Shown here in pieces: positions 13,162-26,189 of a DNA stretch of 64,000 nucleotides. Under the pieces are notes generated by a model. It was not told where the DNA came from. It worked only from the letters and a program-made list of their open reading frames with translations, and did no database searches. The DNA is from Acanthornis magna (Eukaryota; Chordata; Aves; Passeriformes; Acanthizidae), in the NCBI GenBank assembly GCA_036785705.1, contig JAWUZG010000036.1, positions 12,457,501 to 12,521,500 on the forward strand, given 5' to 3'. Made by a program: the position numbers and the translations under genes. The number at the start of each line of letters is the position of its first letter. Positions within the stretch are counted from its first letter, which is position 1.

Positions 13162-14318
13162 TAGATGCTGGAAGGAGGGAAAAAATAAAACCAATCCACC
13201 ATAACTCAGCCCTTTGTCATCAGTGTAAAATGACAGTTATGTTTCCATAGCAATAGAAACCTCTACTCACACTGCATGCCAACTAACACATCCAACTGTT
13301 TGACACGATTTTAGTTTGCTGTAGCAGGCATATTCATACTAGTTTATCCAGGTTATCAAAATTAATTACAAATTTTACCCAGGGCACCACAGTTCTGATT
13401 TTATTAGTCTCATAATATTTTTATATATCTGCTAATTGAGAGCATGTAAGTACTGAAAAGGCAAACGGGAGAAAGATCTGAATAAGATCCTGACCATAGA
13501 GTCACAGACATTAATAGAGTGTATCACACCAGGCTGCAGGATATGTATTCTGGATATCCACAGTGTGCTGTTGGCAGGACAGCCACAATAATTTGTACTC
13601 TCTCTGCAACATCATTAAGTGGAAGAGCTGGTGCTCAATGAACTTACACAATTGTGTTATATGTAAGTTATCACGTACAGGAAAACCTGAGGGATCTTGT
13701 TTTCAGTTATGATTTTATCTCAGAACGTAGACCTTTAGGAGGCACAGTGATCTAAATGAGTAAAACTGTAAATCAGCCTTTGTTACTTGGAGAGAGAGCT
13801 GCCATACAGCATGCATTTAACTGAAAACAAGCATCTTAATATCGAGGGGAGAGTAGACTGAAGGAACAAATTGCTTTAATTTTGTTTGAGTTTTTGAGTT
13901 TGGTTGGTGTTCTTTGTTTGCTTGTTTGCTTTGTACTTTTTTGGCAGGTATGATCTTTCTTGTTACCCACACTCTTGCATCAGCAATGACAGTCCTCCAG
14001 CAAGCCCTTCTAATGTCGCTGCTGCAGCAGAACTGTTGCTTTGTGTTGTGCTCTCTGCAACTGCAGCTGTTAGGGGTAGGCTGAGGTCTCACTTCAAGAC
14101 TGGCAGATTATTTTACAGCCCAGACCACTTCTGTACCACTCAACCAGCTTCACTGAGACTCACCTAAAGCAATTTAAGAGACAAAGGTGCTGTTTATTCA
14201 CTATAGTTAGTACTTGTTTTATCACAAATCTGAAGGATTAAGTATGTCATTTGGGTTTACAATAATTCCTTTATTTATTTAGTTATTCAATTAATGGAAG
14301 TTTCTTTAGCCTTTTAAC
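13162..14318. other. non-coding, nothing recognised
   Basis: Overlapping 91- and 87-codon frames on opposite strands near 13817-14167 are unremarkable. There is a T/G-rich segment around 13875-13935. No repeat family was identified. Confidence 0.5.
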
Positions 14319-14545
14319 AGAATCGCAGAATGTTGGACCTTTAGAGGCCATCTTGTCTGGTCCACCTGCTCAGGCAGAGTCACCTGGAAGATGTTGCTCA
14401 GGACCATGTGCAAACATCTTTCAAATGTGTCCAAGGAATAAGATTCCACAACCACTCTGGGAAACTTATTTCAGTACTCGCTCACCCTCACAGCAAAAGA
14501 ATGTTTCTCCATTCTCTGATCTGTAACCCCTCAGGTTTCTCAACA
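14319..14545 (-). mobile_element. CR1 LINE, 3'-terminal fragment
   Basis: Read on the plus strand, it starts with a diverged form of the antisense CR1 end (AGAATCGCAGAATGTTGGAC). It continues through the antisense of the terminal CR1 segment: a CAGGCAGAGTCACCTGG-like block, TTGCTCAGGACCATGTGCA, and CACAACCACTCTGGGAAAC. These match my recollection of the CR1 3' end. The copy is heavily mutated, truncated at its 5' side (right edge) and non-coding. Only about 225 bp survive of a 4-5 kb element, which is normal for birds. The microsatellite at 14583 begins just beyond its 5'-truncated side. Confidence 0.88.
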
Positions 14546-14560
14546 AAAGCAAAAGTTCGT

Positions 14561-14606
14561 GGATATATATCTATATATATCTGTATACGTATACGTATAC
14601 GTATAC

Positions 14607-14671
<65 letters not shown>

Positions 14672-14680
14672 CATATATAT
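14561..14680. repeat. (GTATAY)15 hexanucleotide microsatellite with AT flanks
   Basis: Fifteen in-phase hexamers occupy 14583-14672: four GTATAC, ten GTATAT and a final GTATAC, flanked by TATATA-type sequence. The array is open in several frames on both strands and yields YVYV- and IHIH-type translations. These are repeat artefacts, not proteins. Confidence 0.95.
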
Positions 14681-17324
14681 AATAGCATGTACTTCCAAAG
14701 AGAGAGCTTATTTACACAACTTTTTAGCCGAAAACAAATGCTGGTTCTCACTAATTGAATATTCAATAGCTCTTTAACACTCTAATGACAATGTGCAAAA
14801 CCTTTATCAATGGCCTGTGAAAGAATTCCTTATCCATATCAGAATCATGACAGAACTGGATAATCATTAGAACACCACCCTCATGATCAGGACCAGTGTT
14901 ATCCTCAGCAGTATGAATGTGGAAAGTGCTCAAGAGGCAGTAGACAATCAGAACTCAGAGAACTCTGTAGACAGATGTCCTAAATTCTCCAGTCCTCCTC
15001 AACACTTTGCCTAGTAAAGAAATCACTGAAGGTGTCATGTCTCCATGGGTTTTTTTACTTTTTTTTTTTCCCTAGGATTGCAAAAGGCACCTAAGCAGAT
15101 ACAGAACCCAAAAGTGCACGTATTAAAAAAAAGGAGGTGAAGTGGTTCTCCACAGATGAAATTCTGAACTCCCTGATCTAGGTGGTCACAGGTGGTAAAA
15201 GCTTAGACAGATTAAAAAACTGAGTGGACAAAACCACTGAAGATTAAACACTGAGCATTTTAAATGAAAATTTATTTCCATACTGCTAAAAATCCAGGTC
15301 CAGAGGTTTTTACTGGGGTCAGTCAGCTCCAGAAAGCTGCACAGTACTTGGTCTGAGATTTCTTTGGTACTTGCTGTAGTACCAAAACATTTTAATAAGT
15401 TTTGTGTTGGAAGGTGGCTGTAAATGAGCAATGTGGAAATGGAGTTAAAGTCCTCTAGGGTTGATTTCACTGCATGAAACTGAGGGGGCTTAATTCATTC
15501 CGTGAGGTGAAGTATGAGGGCAGCTATGTATGCTGGACTAATAGAGGAGAGCTGCAGAATACTGGAGTCAAACCAGATGCAGGCCCTTTCATTTTGTCAA
15601 TGGGAACAGTCCTAGGCACAATAGAATTCATTCTCAATATGTGTGCACTGTTGCAAAGATAGAGTTACCCTCAGCCAAAACCATACCTTGGGCCATGCTA
15701 GCAGTTAAACATCATGGACACGTAATGTTCCGGGTTAAGTTTGCTCACCAGTCTGGCACAAAACAGCCCTCCTAATGCAGTAAAAGTTTGACAGCATAAT
15801 ATAGGGAAGCATCAATTGCGACTGGTCCCTTTCCTATAACCTTCCCAAAGGACTTACTATTTACAGAGTACTTAGCTAGATGGACTGTGGTGCGGTTGAA
15901 TACAGAGTTTCTCACATTTGTTAAGTTGTCTCAGATGTAGAAACTCTGCTAGAAAGCCTTGTTCTGACAATGAATGAAAGAACTGACTCCAACAGAGCAG
16001 CAGAAATTTCTTCCTTTCTAGGACCACACTCATTGTACTGTTCTGAACAAATCTGGCAGCTGGCTGAGGTCTTTTTTTCCTGCCCACATTTTTTCTTTCG
16101 TCCAATTTCTAGGGCAAGCCCACATGGAAGGAAAAGAAAAAGCCTTTGGAGAGCACAGAATCAGCATTAACTAAGTATAATTCATAATTATTCATGCTCA
16201 CAGATTACTTTGAATACAAAAAGTGAGTGGTCTACAGCAAGCATATTGTAATTCTATACTTTCCTGAGATGTATGAAAAAATGTTATGTTCTTCCAGCCA
16301 TGACCTTAACACACATGTTTTTTAACTAACGTTGTTTTATTGTTTGAACCTTGCACTATGCCTTCCCTGGAGGCCTGAATCATTACCAAGTTGAATGCTG
16401 CAGCTAAGTGTTTTGAGCAGATTTTGTGCTGGTTCAGTCTGCTTACAGTAGCCAGCCTGTTTTCTGTAAACAGTGTTGAAGGTAATTTTGTCTTGTTACC
16501 AAATAGACATTCCTCTTTTCTCCTCAGCAGCCCTCTTGAGAAACAGCCCAAGAGGGTGGAGAGGGAGAAGGAGGTGTATCCTCCGAACTACCCTGCCTGA
16601 CTCTACCAATGTCTCTTCAAAGCTGTGGATCTCCAGATATTTGCTACGATGTCCTTCCTTGAGTTATCTTGTTGACATGGCAGATGCCTGGAAAAGGCAG
16701 TTGTTTCACCATGACAAAGATGCAAATATGCAGTTAATATTTTTTAAAGCTCAGACACATCTATATAGGAAAGGAGCACAGATTGGTGTACTGAGTAGAG
16801 ATTTCTGCCTCGGATGTAAGATATTACGCAGTTTGGGCTAATTTACTCTGTCATTCAGGACTCCACGCTCTGCAAATGCATTGTAAATAGCCAGTGCTTT
16901 GGTAAGAAGGGTGCCTTCTCAAAAGGCCATTAAGAAAAGGTCAGGAAGGGACAGGACTATACTCAGGGATATTTATAACAACAAACACAAGTAGCACAAA
17001 TGAAGAAAACAACCTTGAGTGTAAACACACAAGTCGTTATTTCAGTTTATATACATGGTTTTACTGGAGTGCTTGGAATCATTACCACCCTATTACATGT
17101 TGCGACACTGAGGCATGAAGGTCATATTACAAAGAACTATTAGTATTGGGAATAGTTCTCCTCGGTCCTTAAACCTGTTGAGAAGTCACAAGGCAACATA
17201 TTTTTTAGTTTAGTGGAAACCTCTGTGTTGTATTTTTCCTGGCTTCTTGCTGCGTGTCAGAAGTTTCAGGAGCAGATTCACACATAAACATGTATTCCTA
17301 ACGCAGAGGTTTGTTTTTTTCCTT
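14681..17324. other. non-coding, nothing recognised
   Basis: Contains a T-rich run near 15053-15070 and several short frames. The largest (16473-16841, 122 codons) shows no domain. No repeat family was recognised. Confidence 0.5.
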
Positions 17325-17352
17325 AAAAAACAAACAAACAAACAAACAAAAA
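17325..17352. repeat. (AAAC)n simple repeat
   Basis: An A run passes into five consecutive CAAA units and a further A-rich tail. Confidence 0.9.
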
Positions 17353-18613
17353 ATGAAAAAAAAGGAAAAGAAAGCTGTATTCTAAGCTAATAAATTCACA
17401 TGCTAAGTACAATTGTGTGTGAAGAGATGATTTTAGTCTGTCTCCCTTGTCCTGGAGAAATATATGGGGTAAACATAAGCCAGACCTGAAAATTTTGCCA
17501 TGGCTAGTTTTGGTTTAATATGGAGCTACTTCGCCAGGAGCTCCCAGAATATGAGATTATGATTCTCTGATTATTTCAGAGATGTGTATTAATGCATCTG
17601 GCCCTTTTCAATTTCTTGAAATAAATATCTTAGGACAAGAAGCTCCAGTTATATGTTTCCTTCTTCCCTCTTTGAGCAAGTGGCTTAGGCTAACATTGCA
17701 TGCAGGATAGAAGCACAATGACAGGAAAATTGGAATTTTTGTAGTATCAATACTTGCCTTCTGAACTGAACCTGTGAAAGAAGAAGGAGGTTTCTTAGGA
17801 GTAGCTGGTGTCAGACAGGCACATACTGGAAACAGTGAATTTTTCAGAACACCAGCTCTAACCACTGAAGAAACAGTTTTATGCACAAAATGTGACTTCG
17901 CACTGCTCTCCTAAAATGCATCAGCAGTCTGCATCTGCCATACAGGACAAAACAGCACTGGGGTATAACGATGAGGTCAAAACAGACATGCATTTACACC
18001 ATTTGGCTATCACAGCACCTGTGGCTCCAGCTCCAGGACAATATTGTTTACATTCACAAGGAAAACCTTTAGTATAATAAGCCTGTTGTCTGACACACCT
18101 TGCAGTGTGACCTTACCTGCAGAAGAGGTGGTGCCCAGCACTGGATATAACTTCCAGCACTCCCCTGCACTTGCTGGGATGATATGACATGGAAAGGAAG
18201 GCATGGGGTTCTTGACAGTGTCTTCATACAAAGGGCTGGAATGTCAGCTACTGAAAAGGCAAGTGCCATATAATTCCAATAAACTGGTCCTAAGAAAATA
18301 GTTTACAAAGGTAAGGAGAGGCTTAACTTTGCTGCCTGTTTTTCTATTTACCAGTTCACTCTAAAAAATAAAGTGACTGACTGGTCTCATTATGAAAACT
18401 CATGACTTAACACCGCCAAGGTAGAGCACTGGATTGCAGTGTGCAAAACCAAATTTATAAGCAAAAGGTTTCCTCACTGAGTCATTAAAATACAGATATC
18501 AGTTAACAGAAGAACATTCTCTTTGCAGCTGTAGAACAAGCAACAACTTGAGCCAAAGGTGTAACATTTGCTGTTAGAGCAGTAGAAATAGGGTAATGAC
18601 TGATTCAGATGTC
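17353..18613. other. non-coding, nothing recognised
   Basis: Only chance-length frames (60-92 codons) on both strands. No RNA gene or repeat family was seen. Confidence 0.5.
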
Positions 18614-18632
18614 TTTTTTTTTTTTTTTTTTT
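18614..18632. repeat. poly-T run (19)
   Basis: An uninterrupted T19 homopolymer. Confidence 0.9.
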
Positions 18633-21600
18633 CAAACTGACATGGTTCTATTGGGACTGTAGAGGGTTTTCTCAATAGAGAAGTTAGCAAGAGTGATCTG
18701 CATTTCATGACAGGACATATATTCTGAAACAGTCTTTAAATACTTCCCCCTGGATCTATCTAGCCTTCATATAGTGCACAGGTGGAAGATTTGACATACA
18801 ATATCGAAAAATATAATCCTGATTGCTTACTGTAACTTTCATAAACCCTGTCGTGAGACTTCATACATCCACCCTCACAAAAAAATATGGAATAGATAAG
18901 AGAGACATAATTCACAACACTCTTTGGGAAATACTAGCATTTTTTCTCATGGTTAGTAAAATTAAGGTATAGGATATAGTGTATATATGTGTATTGTTTC
19001 TGGGGTCGTATTTTGCAGCTCTCAGAAGAAACATATTCCTATATCTTTCGGGAATTTATGTGGGATCCAATCAAATAAATGTATTTTATAGTAATGATAA
19101 TAGTGCTGGAAGATCATTCAGTGAATGCTTATGTATTTATTATGCAAATGATGGTTTCATCATAATTTAGCATTACACAAACTTAGCTGTTAAGGTTACC
19201 ACAAAGTAAGCAAAATGATTTTATTTAAAAATAGATTGTGAGTCTAGGAGATCAATTGAAGGCCACAAAGTTTTTATGTTCATTGACAACAAATTCAAAG
19301 AGTACTAATCTTCAGTTTCCTGACCAGCATATAATAGGCTTCACTTTCAAACCTTCCTGTGGGCAAGATATGTCTTCATTCCAATACAAACATTGTTGAA
19401 AGAACATTTTATTTCAGTTAAGAGAACTACAAAAGCAAACATTAACCAGTGTCGAGATGCGTGGCATACTTCTCACACTCTTCAGAAAAGAGATCTCCTG
19501 ATTCTAATAATAGTCTGGGAAAATTAATTACTGAGTTGAAAAGTAAATGTCTGGATATCCCCAGTGGTCCTGGAAATGTTGTACATTCCCCTTTATACAC
19601 AGGCCTTGCTATCTTCAAAGTTTGATCAAGGCAAATTTCCTAAGTAAAATATATTTTCTTCTGTTTTAGAAGCTGTTTTTAGCCTCCAGGGAATGAAAGG
19701 TTAATTTTTTTTGTCAATTCTCAAGTATTTATTCCATGAGCATTACTTGAGGTTCTGAAGAAATGAGATTTGACAAGTGTGTTAAGGAGCTCTAGACTAC
19801 AGTAAAAATTCAGTTTCTCTTAGATGTTTTCTTTCTTCACTGTGCTGAGTACTGTTTGCAAATATAAACCAATAATTAGTCTCACTGACACTGGCTAAAA
19901 TACTCAGATACTTAATGTTAAGTGTGTTAAATCAGACCAGTCAGGACCTTGAAGAATTCAGAACTATATGGCATAAGTTTGGTTTCAGAAATTAGCAGTT
20001 TCACCAGACATAATTAAGCCAAGCTGAAATAAAAGCTTTTTTTTCTCGTTCTGTTTTTGTTAGTGGATATTGGCTCATGTTGTTCTATTGAAAGTGGGTT
20101 GTTGTTCAGCAAAGAAAACAAAAATTAAGGCAACAGTGAGACAATGAGAAAGGAGCATGACTTAAGAATGTGGACAGGGCTGGTGTTTGGACTGGATCAC
20201 AGACATTTTGTTATTGTCCTCCTGTGAGTACCCTGAGCATGCTGAAGGCTACGCAGACAATTCTGCTCTCCCAAAGTCCAGGCAGGGGCCTCTGGGCTAT
20301 TCAGTGTCTTGCAAACTCTGTGGTCAAAAGAAAACATCATGACCTGGCTCTTTCCCACCCACTTTCTTCCCTTAGCTCCCATGCAAGTGACACAGATAAT
20401 ATCTTCCAGAAGCTACAGAAATACACCCTATAGTTAAGTACATTTTTCAGAGATGACATTTGACATCTCTGTTTTAAAGACTTCAACTTACAATGAGTTC
20501 ATTATCTCCCTCTATTAACTGTTCCTCATGTCTAATTGCTCCTCAAAGACCTGTCAGGAATTTTCCTTTTATTTAAAGGTTGCGTTTGTCCAACCTGACT
20601 TTTTGCCCTTGAATTTTTTATTACTTTTTCAGCAAGGTTTAGCTTGTTCTTGTCTGACAAGCCTCTTCCATGTACAAGCAACTGTCACACACAGTGGTCA
20701 AATCACCTCTTTGCCTTTGCTTTGACAATCTGAACATGTTGGTTTTCTTAAGATTAATATTAAACAGCTTCTATGAAGCAACAGTTTCTCTGTAAACCCA
20801 TTTGTGAACGTATTAATCCTTAACAAGGGCACTAAGGTTGACCTTGCTTTAATTGAGAGGCTGGTTTTGTCTTTGTAAGGATGAGAGTAAAGTATCCTAA
20901 AAGGATATATTAGAGCTATGAGAACTTCGAAGATAGAGCTTTTTGTGTCTAAATTTTCTGTATTTAAAGTAATTCAATTTAAGAAAGCATTTCTGGTGGA
21001 ATAGACAAATTATGCATTCTTTTCAACACCAAAACCTAGAAAATATCTTTTCTATTTTCTGCTTAGGCATGGCATTAAAATAAGAAATTTTTTTTTAGAG
21101 AAAATTAGGAAAAAATTTAGAAGACCAAGGATGGTGTGAGGGCCCTGACCTGGAACCAGGGAACATGATGTTTTCCAGGACACCCTGTCTCTGCCTCTTG
21201 GGACAAAGATATTTTTTCATGGGTCCAGGTTTGAAAATTTGATCCCTGTTTCACAAATATGCCCATGGTATGATGCAACTTCTATTTCTTACCAAACAGA
21301 GTGTCACTGATATGAAAAATGTCAATAAACAAAAAATGAGTGTACAACACATTATCCCTGTCAGAAATATCTGGGTAATTTGTATTAGAATCCTCTTTTA
21401 GGCAAACTTTTCCCTGCACATGTAGTCATGGGGCTTCTATGGGGAGGAAGAGGACAGCATCAGAATATTTTTAGTTAGTCTATCTTTTTCTCTGTTGTAC
21501 TATGTGATGTTCCTTCAGTCACGTGGCTGTGCAGCTCTCTTCTCTGTGCTCAGTTTGGAGTGTTATGTGAAACTTCACCCATTTATTCTGTATTTCTCTG

Positions 21601-22494
21601 AGTACAACAGACATTGAAGGTACTAATTTGGGTTCCTTATAATATAAAGGTTTATAAATTTTCACTGCATCGCTAAAGCTCATCACAGTGATATAAAATC
21701 AAGAAGCAGACATGAAAACGGGAAGATTTAAACTACTCATTTGAGCTTTTCCATTTTATAAATTTTGCTATGGCAGCATTTAAAAGTGCTGTAACTTGTG
21801 ATTCGTCAATAATTTCCTGTTCTATGCCACTGATAATGAGGTGTTCAGGCAGATGGACACAGAGGAGCTGATACTAGAACATTTCAGTCCTCACGAATTT
21901 TGTAACAATATTACAGAAAATGTTTTTTGCTTTTCCATCATTATGAGAAACTGCTTACAGTAGATTTGTGAGAGGAAATATTTAGAGACCATTAAGTGTC
22001 TAACAGAATTGACTGGGAGAAGCACTGCTTTTGCTGCTTGCTCTGTTGCTGTAACCAAAGTTGGACCTCCAACTTACCAGCACCTACTGTAGATTTGGTT
22101 TCTCTGAAGAAGAGTTTACTTCTCATGCCAAATGATGCAATCATTTTTTAACAGTGAGAAAAGTCCCACTAACCCCTGAGACCTGGTAAAAAATTCCATG
22201 GTATGCAGGTGGGAGCTTTTCTTTTCATTTCAGGAGACTTTGGACAGAATTTAGTGAAGCAACCTCCAGATCCATTTACTTTGGAACAAGAAGCATAGTT
22301 GAGATGCATCCTCTGAAAAAACCCACAATGAATGAAATAGCTGAACTACAAAACCTCTGTGTGGGAATTATTTTAATTTTGTTCTGAAGAGGCTTCAGAA
22401 TGGAAATTTTGAATATTAAGACCTTCATTCCTCTTCCTATATCCTTTCTTAGATACCTATATCTTTGCTTGATCAGGTTTGGGGGCATGGTGAC
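18633..22494. other. 3.9 kb non-coding
   Basis: No supported gene. The stretch around 20580-20740 (GTCCAACCTGAC, then AATCACCTCTTTGCC and a CTGAAC-like block) faintly recalls antisense CR1 5' of its 3' end, but it is too diverged for me to call. Confidence 0.45.
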
Positions 22495-22750
22495 CTATAA
22501 GTGCTTAGGCACTAGGGGTTTCAGCCCTGAATCCAATGCACGGTAACAGTGCAAATTCACGGGCTCTGTGTCACAGTATTTTCCCACGCATGGCACTTGT
22601 CACTTCACTGTTTAACAATCCACAACTCAGTCGCACCGAGAGCTAGGAGAATACAGCGGATATAAATAATCTCAAGGAAAGGGGACACAGCTTCTGGGGA
22701 GGTGAAGCCAGGCTCACAAAACCCCGGCACAGGGCAGGATGCGTTGGTTT
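22495..22750. other. CpG-retaining patch with TATA-like motif
   Basis: At least eight CpG dinucleotides lie in about 250 bp (near 22540, 22560, 22587, 22632, 22637, 22657, 22725 and 22742), whereas flanking kilobases have very few. A TATAAATA motif lies at 22661-22668. This could be a younger insertion such as an LTR I do not recognise, or a regulatory element kept free of methylation-driven decay. No termini or target-site duplication were found. Confidence 0.35.
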
Positions 22751-25700
22751 TATTCTTTGGTTTTATTCTCCACTAAAAATATAATTCAGCATTTGTGAAC
22801 AGAGAAGGCAAGCAGAACTCTGCCTGAGGTTTTGTGGTCACATGGATGACCAACACTCAGGCCAAATGGAGGAATTGTCAAGCCACAACAGCTACAAATA
22901 TATTTTCTTCTGCCCATGTGGCTTGAGTCTTTCGTTTTAAAATTTTAATAAAGAGAAAGGAGTACAAAAATATTTTCAGTGAAAAACAAATTGCTCAGTA
23001 TTTGAAACTGGACCTGTTTTGATAATTTTCTTCTCTTTTAGATTTAGAAACGATGAGTGTTATATTTTCAACAAATATTTTGTTAACAAACCCTCCTCCA
23101 GTGCCAAATTTGTGTGGATAAGAACAAGGAAATTTCAACCGTAACAGTACAAAAACACCCAGTATTTTGAACAACAAATCTGATTACATTAACCATATGC
23201 TTCCTTCATAAAATCTTCATAGCAAGAGAGACTAGCAGTACAATTACTTTCGACTGACTGCAAGCCTAGAGGAAGTAACAGCTGTACATTTGGGAAAATG
23301 AAAGATCTTTCTGTGCAGAGACAAAAGTATCCAATTCAAATGCACAGTTCAAAAATGCATTACAGGTGAAGGTTTAGCTTTTCTAGCTTTTCATTTCAGT
23401 TAATTTGTTCTCTGGCATGTGATTTGAGCTGAACATGTTGGCATAAATTAATCACAGCGTATCCTGTAATTATGCTTCTTGCTGTAACTGGGGGAAAAAG
23501 CAGCATGCTTTCTCAAAAGCTGCTTTAGTAACAGTCCTTAATGACAAACTGAGGGTGTATCTCAGGGGAAAAAAATGAGTCAAAGTGGAGGCACATTTTC
23601 TGCAGTCAGAATCACTAAAGGTCAGTCAAGCAAAGGAATATATCTCACTGTTTCTTTGAACTTAAATCTCCTCTACTTAGCTGTCCTTGAAATCAAAATG
23701 GCATCTGACAAACTGAAGGCTGATATTTCCTTGTCTATGTTTTCCATGTATTTTGAAAAGATCTTAACACTACCGCCTTACGCTGAATAAATCAGGTGCA
23801 AATCTAGAGAAACATAGCTAGTCAAGATACTGGTGGTGACATCATTTTTTTAACACTGTACCTTGTTTTCTTCACACTGAGTCTTACAAAAACAGAATCC
23901 TTACCCACAGGTCAACTGATTCAAAAACTACCAAGGCCACTTATGTATCACTGGCCATGTAATTTCACTTAGTTTTCCTGTTTGATGTCAATGTCATAAA
24001 ACCATAGATCAGGCCAGGATGAATCCCTCCCTGTTTATTCTCTGTTAAAGGCTGGATTAAATGATTGTGTATGGGGCAAAGAACCATTTATTTTTTAATG
24101 TAAGAGATACCTCAAATTCTGATATGTATAGGCCCAGTCAAAAAGAGCTAAAATTACCAGTTTTTCACAGGCTTTCTTCATCAGATTAGACTACATGAGG
24201 GATACACAAGAGATTGCTGATATGTGCCAGTGCTTTTCATAGTGATTACACTTTTTTTCCCCACACAGATTTCAACTCTCAGCAACATCCATGACTGGCC
24301 CAGCCATGTGGACCTTAGTAACAGAGTTACCCTCATGGATGTATTAAGGACCTTGCATAGGTACAAACAGAAATGTTGTAAAGATGGACTCAGGATGTAA
24401 TTTCCAAAACTACTGTTACACATATAGTGATTTTAGGACTAGCATCCAAGCTAAAGCTCCTAGCGAGACTTCTCTTAAATGTATAATTTCATTCTTTAGT
24501 CGTAGGCTTTGCCTAGAGGTCATACTCTTAGGGAAGTAATTGTGTGGTGCTCTGCGTTGCTGATGTATATTGCCTGTGACCATCCTCAGTTATGCTGGCT
24601 CTTCACTGTGTGAAGATACCTGTGTCCGGCCAGGTATCTGACCCCCACAGTGGCACCACTCCCTTGTCACACCATGCTTTGCTTCTGCCAGCCTTGGGGG
24701 AAAGCTGTGGGCTTCATCCTCAAAATTTCCTGGCAGTAGGCCAGCTCATGTACATTTACTTGCCCCAAATGTGGCAAAACATTACTGATATTTAAGAAAG
24801 CAAAATTTGTGTTTTGTGACTGCATAAGCTTCTGACAGGACAATTTGTCAGTGTTTGGCTTTAAGAGGTGCTCTGAGGCCAGGAAAAATGGAGGCAACCG
24901 TTCCTGGTTGGAAGCAATGCGTCTCAGCAAATGAATGGGGATAGAAGAGACCTTTCACTTTCCATAGCTGTTAGGTGAGATAGACTAGCACAGAATTTGA
25001 ATGAAGTTGATACTATAATGGCTCTCTTTCATTATCTACATTTATGTCCACATCATCAGACAGGTCTTTTATGTTCACCACTCTAGGTGACGGTCCACAT
25101 CTTCCATGTAAATACAATTAGGACTGAGGAAACTGGTAAGTATCTGTTTTCATGGCCTTTTTCCTGATTGGTGTAGGTTTATGAGAACATAAACTACTCT
25201 TATCTTAGTAAACATTATTCCCTTTGCTTTTTCATTCTGTCAATAAAACTTCTGCCTGTTTACAATTTTTCCTGCAGAATTATTTTGCAAAAAGAAATGA
25301 TCAGCCAAATGTGTAAAAAAATTTTGTAGGGCCAGGGATGCGTGGGAAACCCATTATTGATTGTCAAGGTAAGAATGTTGTTATGAGTCAGACTTCTGCA
25401 GTTTTAAATGACGTTGCAGTGCTGAACATTCCAAAGCAAGAGGAAAGATCAGCAGTTCCAGGCTGTGGGAGATAAACTCCTAGTTATCACATGTACTGTG
25501 TGATTTTTCAGATAGACCATAGCAGGGCTACAGGGGCAGCACAAGAAGGCTTATGACTGGAAGATACCCTGGAATCTACTTCTGTTATTGGATGCTGCAG
25601 CAGCTGACATAAGTTTCTTTACATTTTTCTGACATTTTGAACTTTGTGAAAAGGAAAGTAAGGGGTCAGAAGGAGATGAGTGAAATACTTATAATTGCTG

Positions 25701-25895
25701 GAAGGAACCTATACAAATATTTTGCAGTACCCTTTGTAACAAGAGCAGCAATTCAAGACTTATGTCCTGATCCTTTCAGATTTTCCCTTAGCTATTTGGC
25801 TGCAAGACTAGTCACCTGTAGCTGGCAACCAGTTCTAAACTTAAGCTTATACTTGATGAGCTGTAACTTTAAGGGAATTCATGGTCTTCTTAAGA
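22751..25895. other. 3.1 kb non-coding, nothing recognised
   Basis: Short frames only. A locally GC-richer segment at about 24590-24750 has no recognisable element. Confidence 0.5.
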
Positions 25896-25968
25896 TGCAG
25901 AGTGGTGCAGTGGGAGCGTGCTGGGCCCATAACCCAGAGGTCAATGGATCGTAAACCATCCTCTGTTA
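25896..25968 (+). pseudogene. initiator tRNA-Met (CAT) pseudogene
   Basis: The segment closely follows the vertebrate initiator tRNA-Met. It has an acceptor strand GCAGAG, a D-arm/A-box (TGGTGCAGTGG at 25903-25913), an intact anticodon stem-loop CTGGG-CCCATAA-CCCAG with CAT at 25928-25930, and the initiator-type T-loop beginning ATCG. Damage is clear. The T loop (25948-25955) carries one extra base, one T-stem pair is A-C, position 1 is T opposite T72, and there is one G-T acceptor pair. The two bases after position 73 are CC, as in the CCA tail of a mature tRNA, but the third is T. This hints at, but does not prove, an origin by reverse transcription of a mature tRNA. It ends 14 bp before the LTR at 25983. 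Functional decoding is unlikely. Confidence 0.85.
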
Positions 25969-26146
25969 CCTGATGGATTTAATGCGTTGGTTTTGCTTGG
26001 CCCAGTTTTTGCTAGTGAGAAGGGTGGTGTACAGAGATGGCTCCTGTGTATCCTGAGTGAAGGCTCTGGAAGACTTTCACCATGTCCGGCAGAACCAATC
26101 TCTGATGGCTCTGAAGATGATGGACATGCTGCTGGCCAAGCCTGGG

Positions 26147-26189
26147 CCAATTAGAGATGTTAGTTATGCCTTTGTGAAAACATATTTAA
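26147..26189 (+). promoter_or_regulatory. LTR U3 promoter elements (CCAAT, TATTTAA)
   Basis: CCAAT at 26147-26151 and TATTTAA at 26183-26189 are spaced as in a polymerase II retroviral promoter, about 165 and 200 bp from the LTR start. Activity is unknown given the decay of the element. Confidence 0.5.

Noticed and set aside
14408..14777. Open frames of 72-116 codons with YVYV/IHIH/CICI repeats
   Set aside because: They come from the hexanucleotide microsatellite, whose unit contains no stop in several frames on both strands.
20530..20750. Possible ancient antisense CR1 (GTCCAACCTGAC, AATCACCTCTTTGCC)
   Set aside because: Only scattered short resemblances, with no contiguous block that I could align with confidence.
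22740..22752. TGCGTTGGTTTT identical to the first bases of the LTR at 25983
   Set aside because: The match stops after 12 bases and the following sequence is unrelated to the LTR. It was not called as an insertion.
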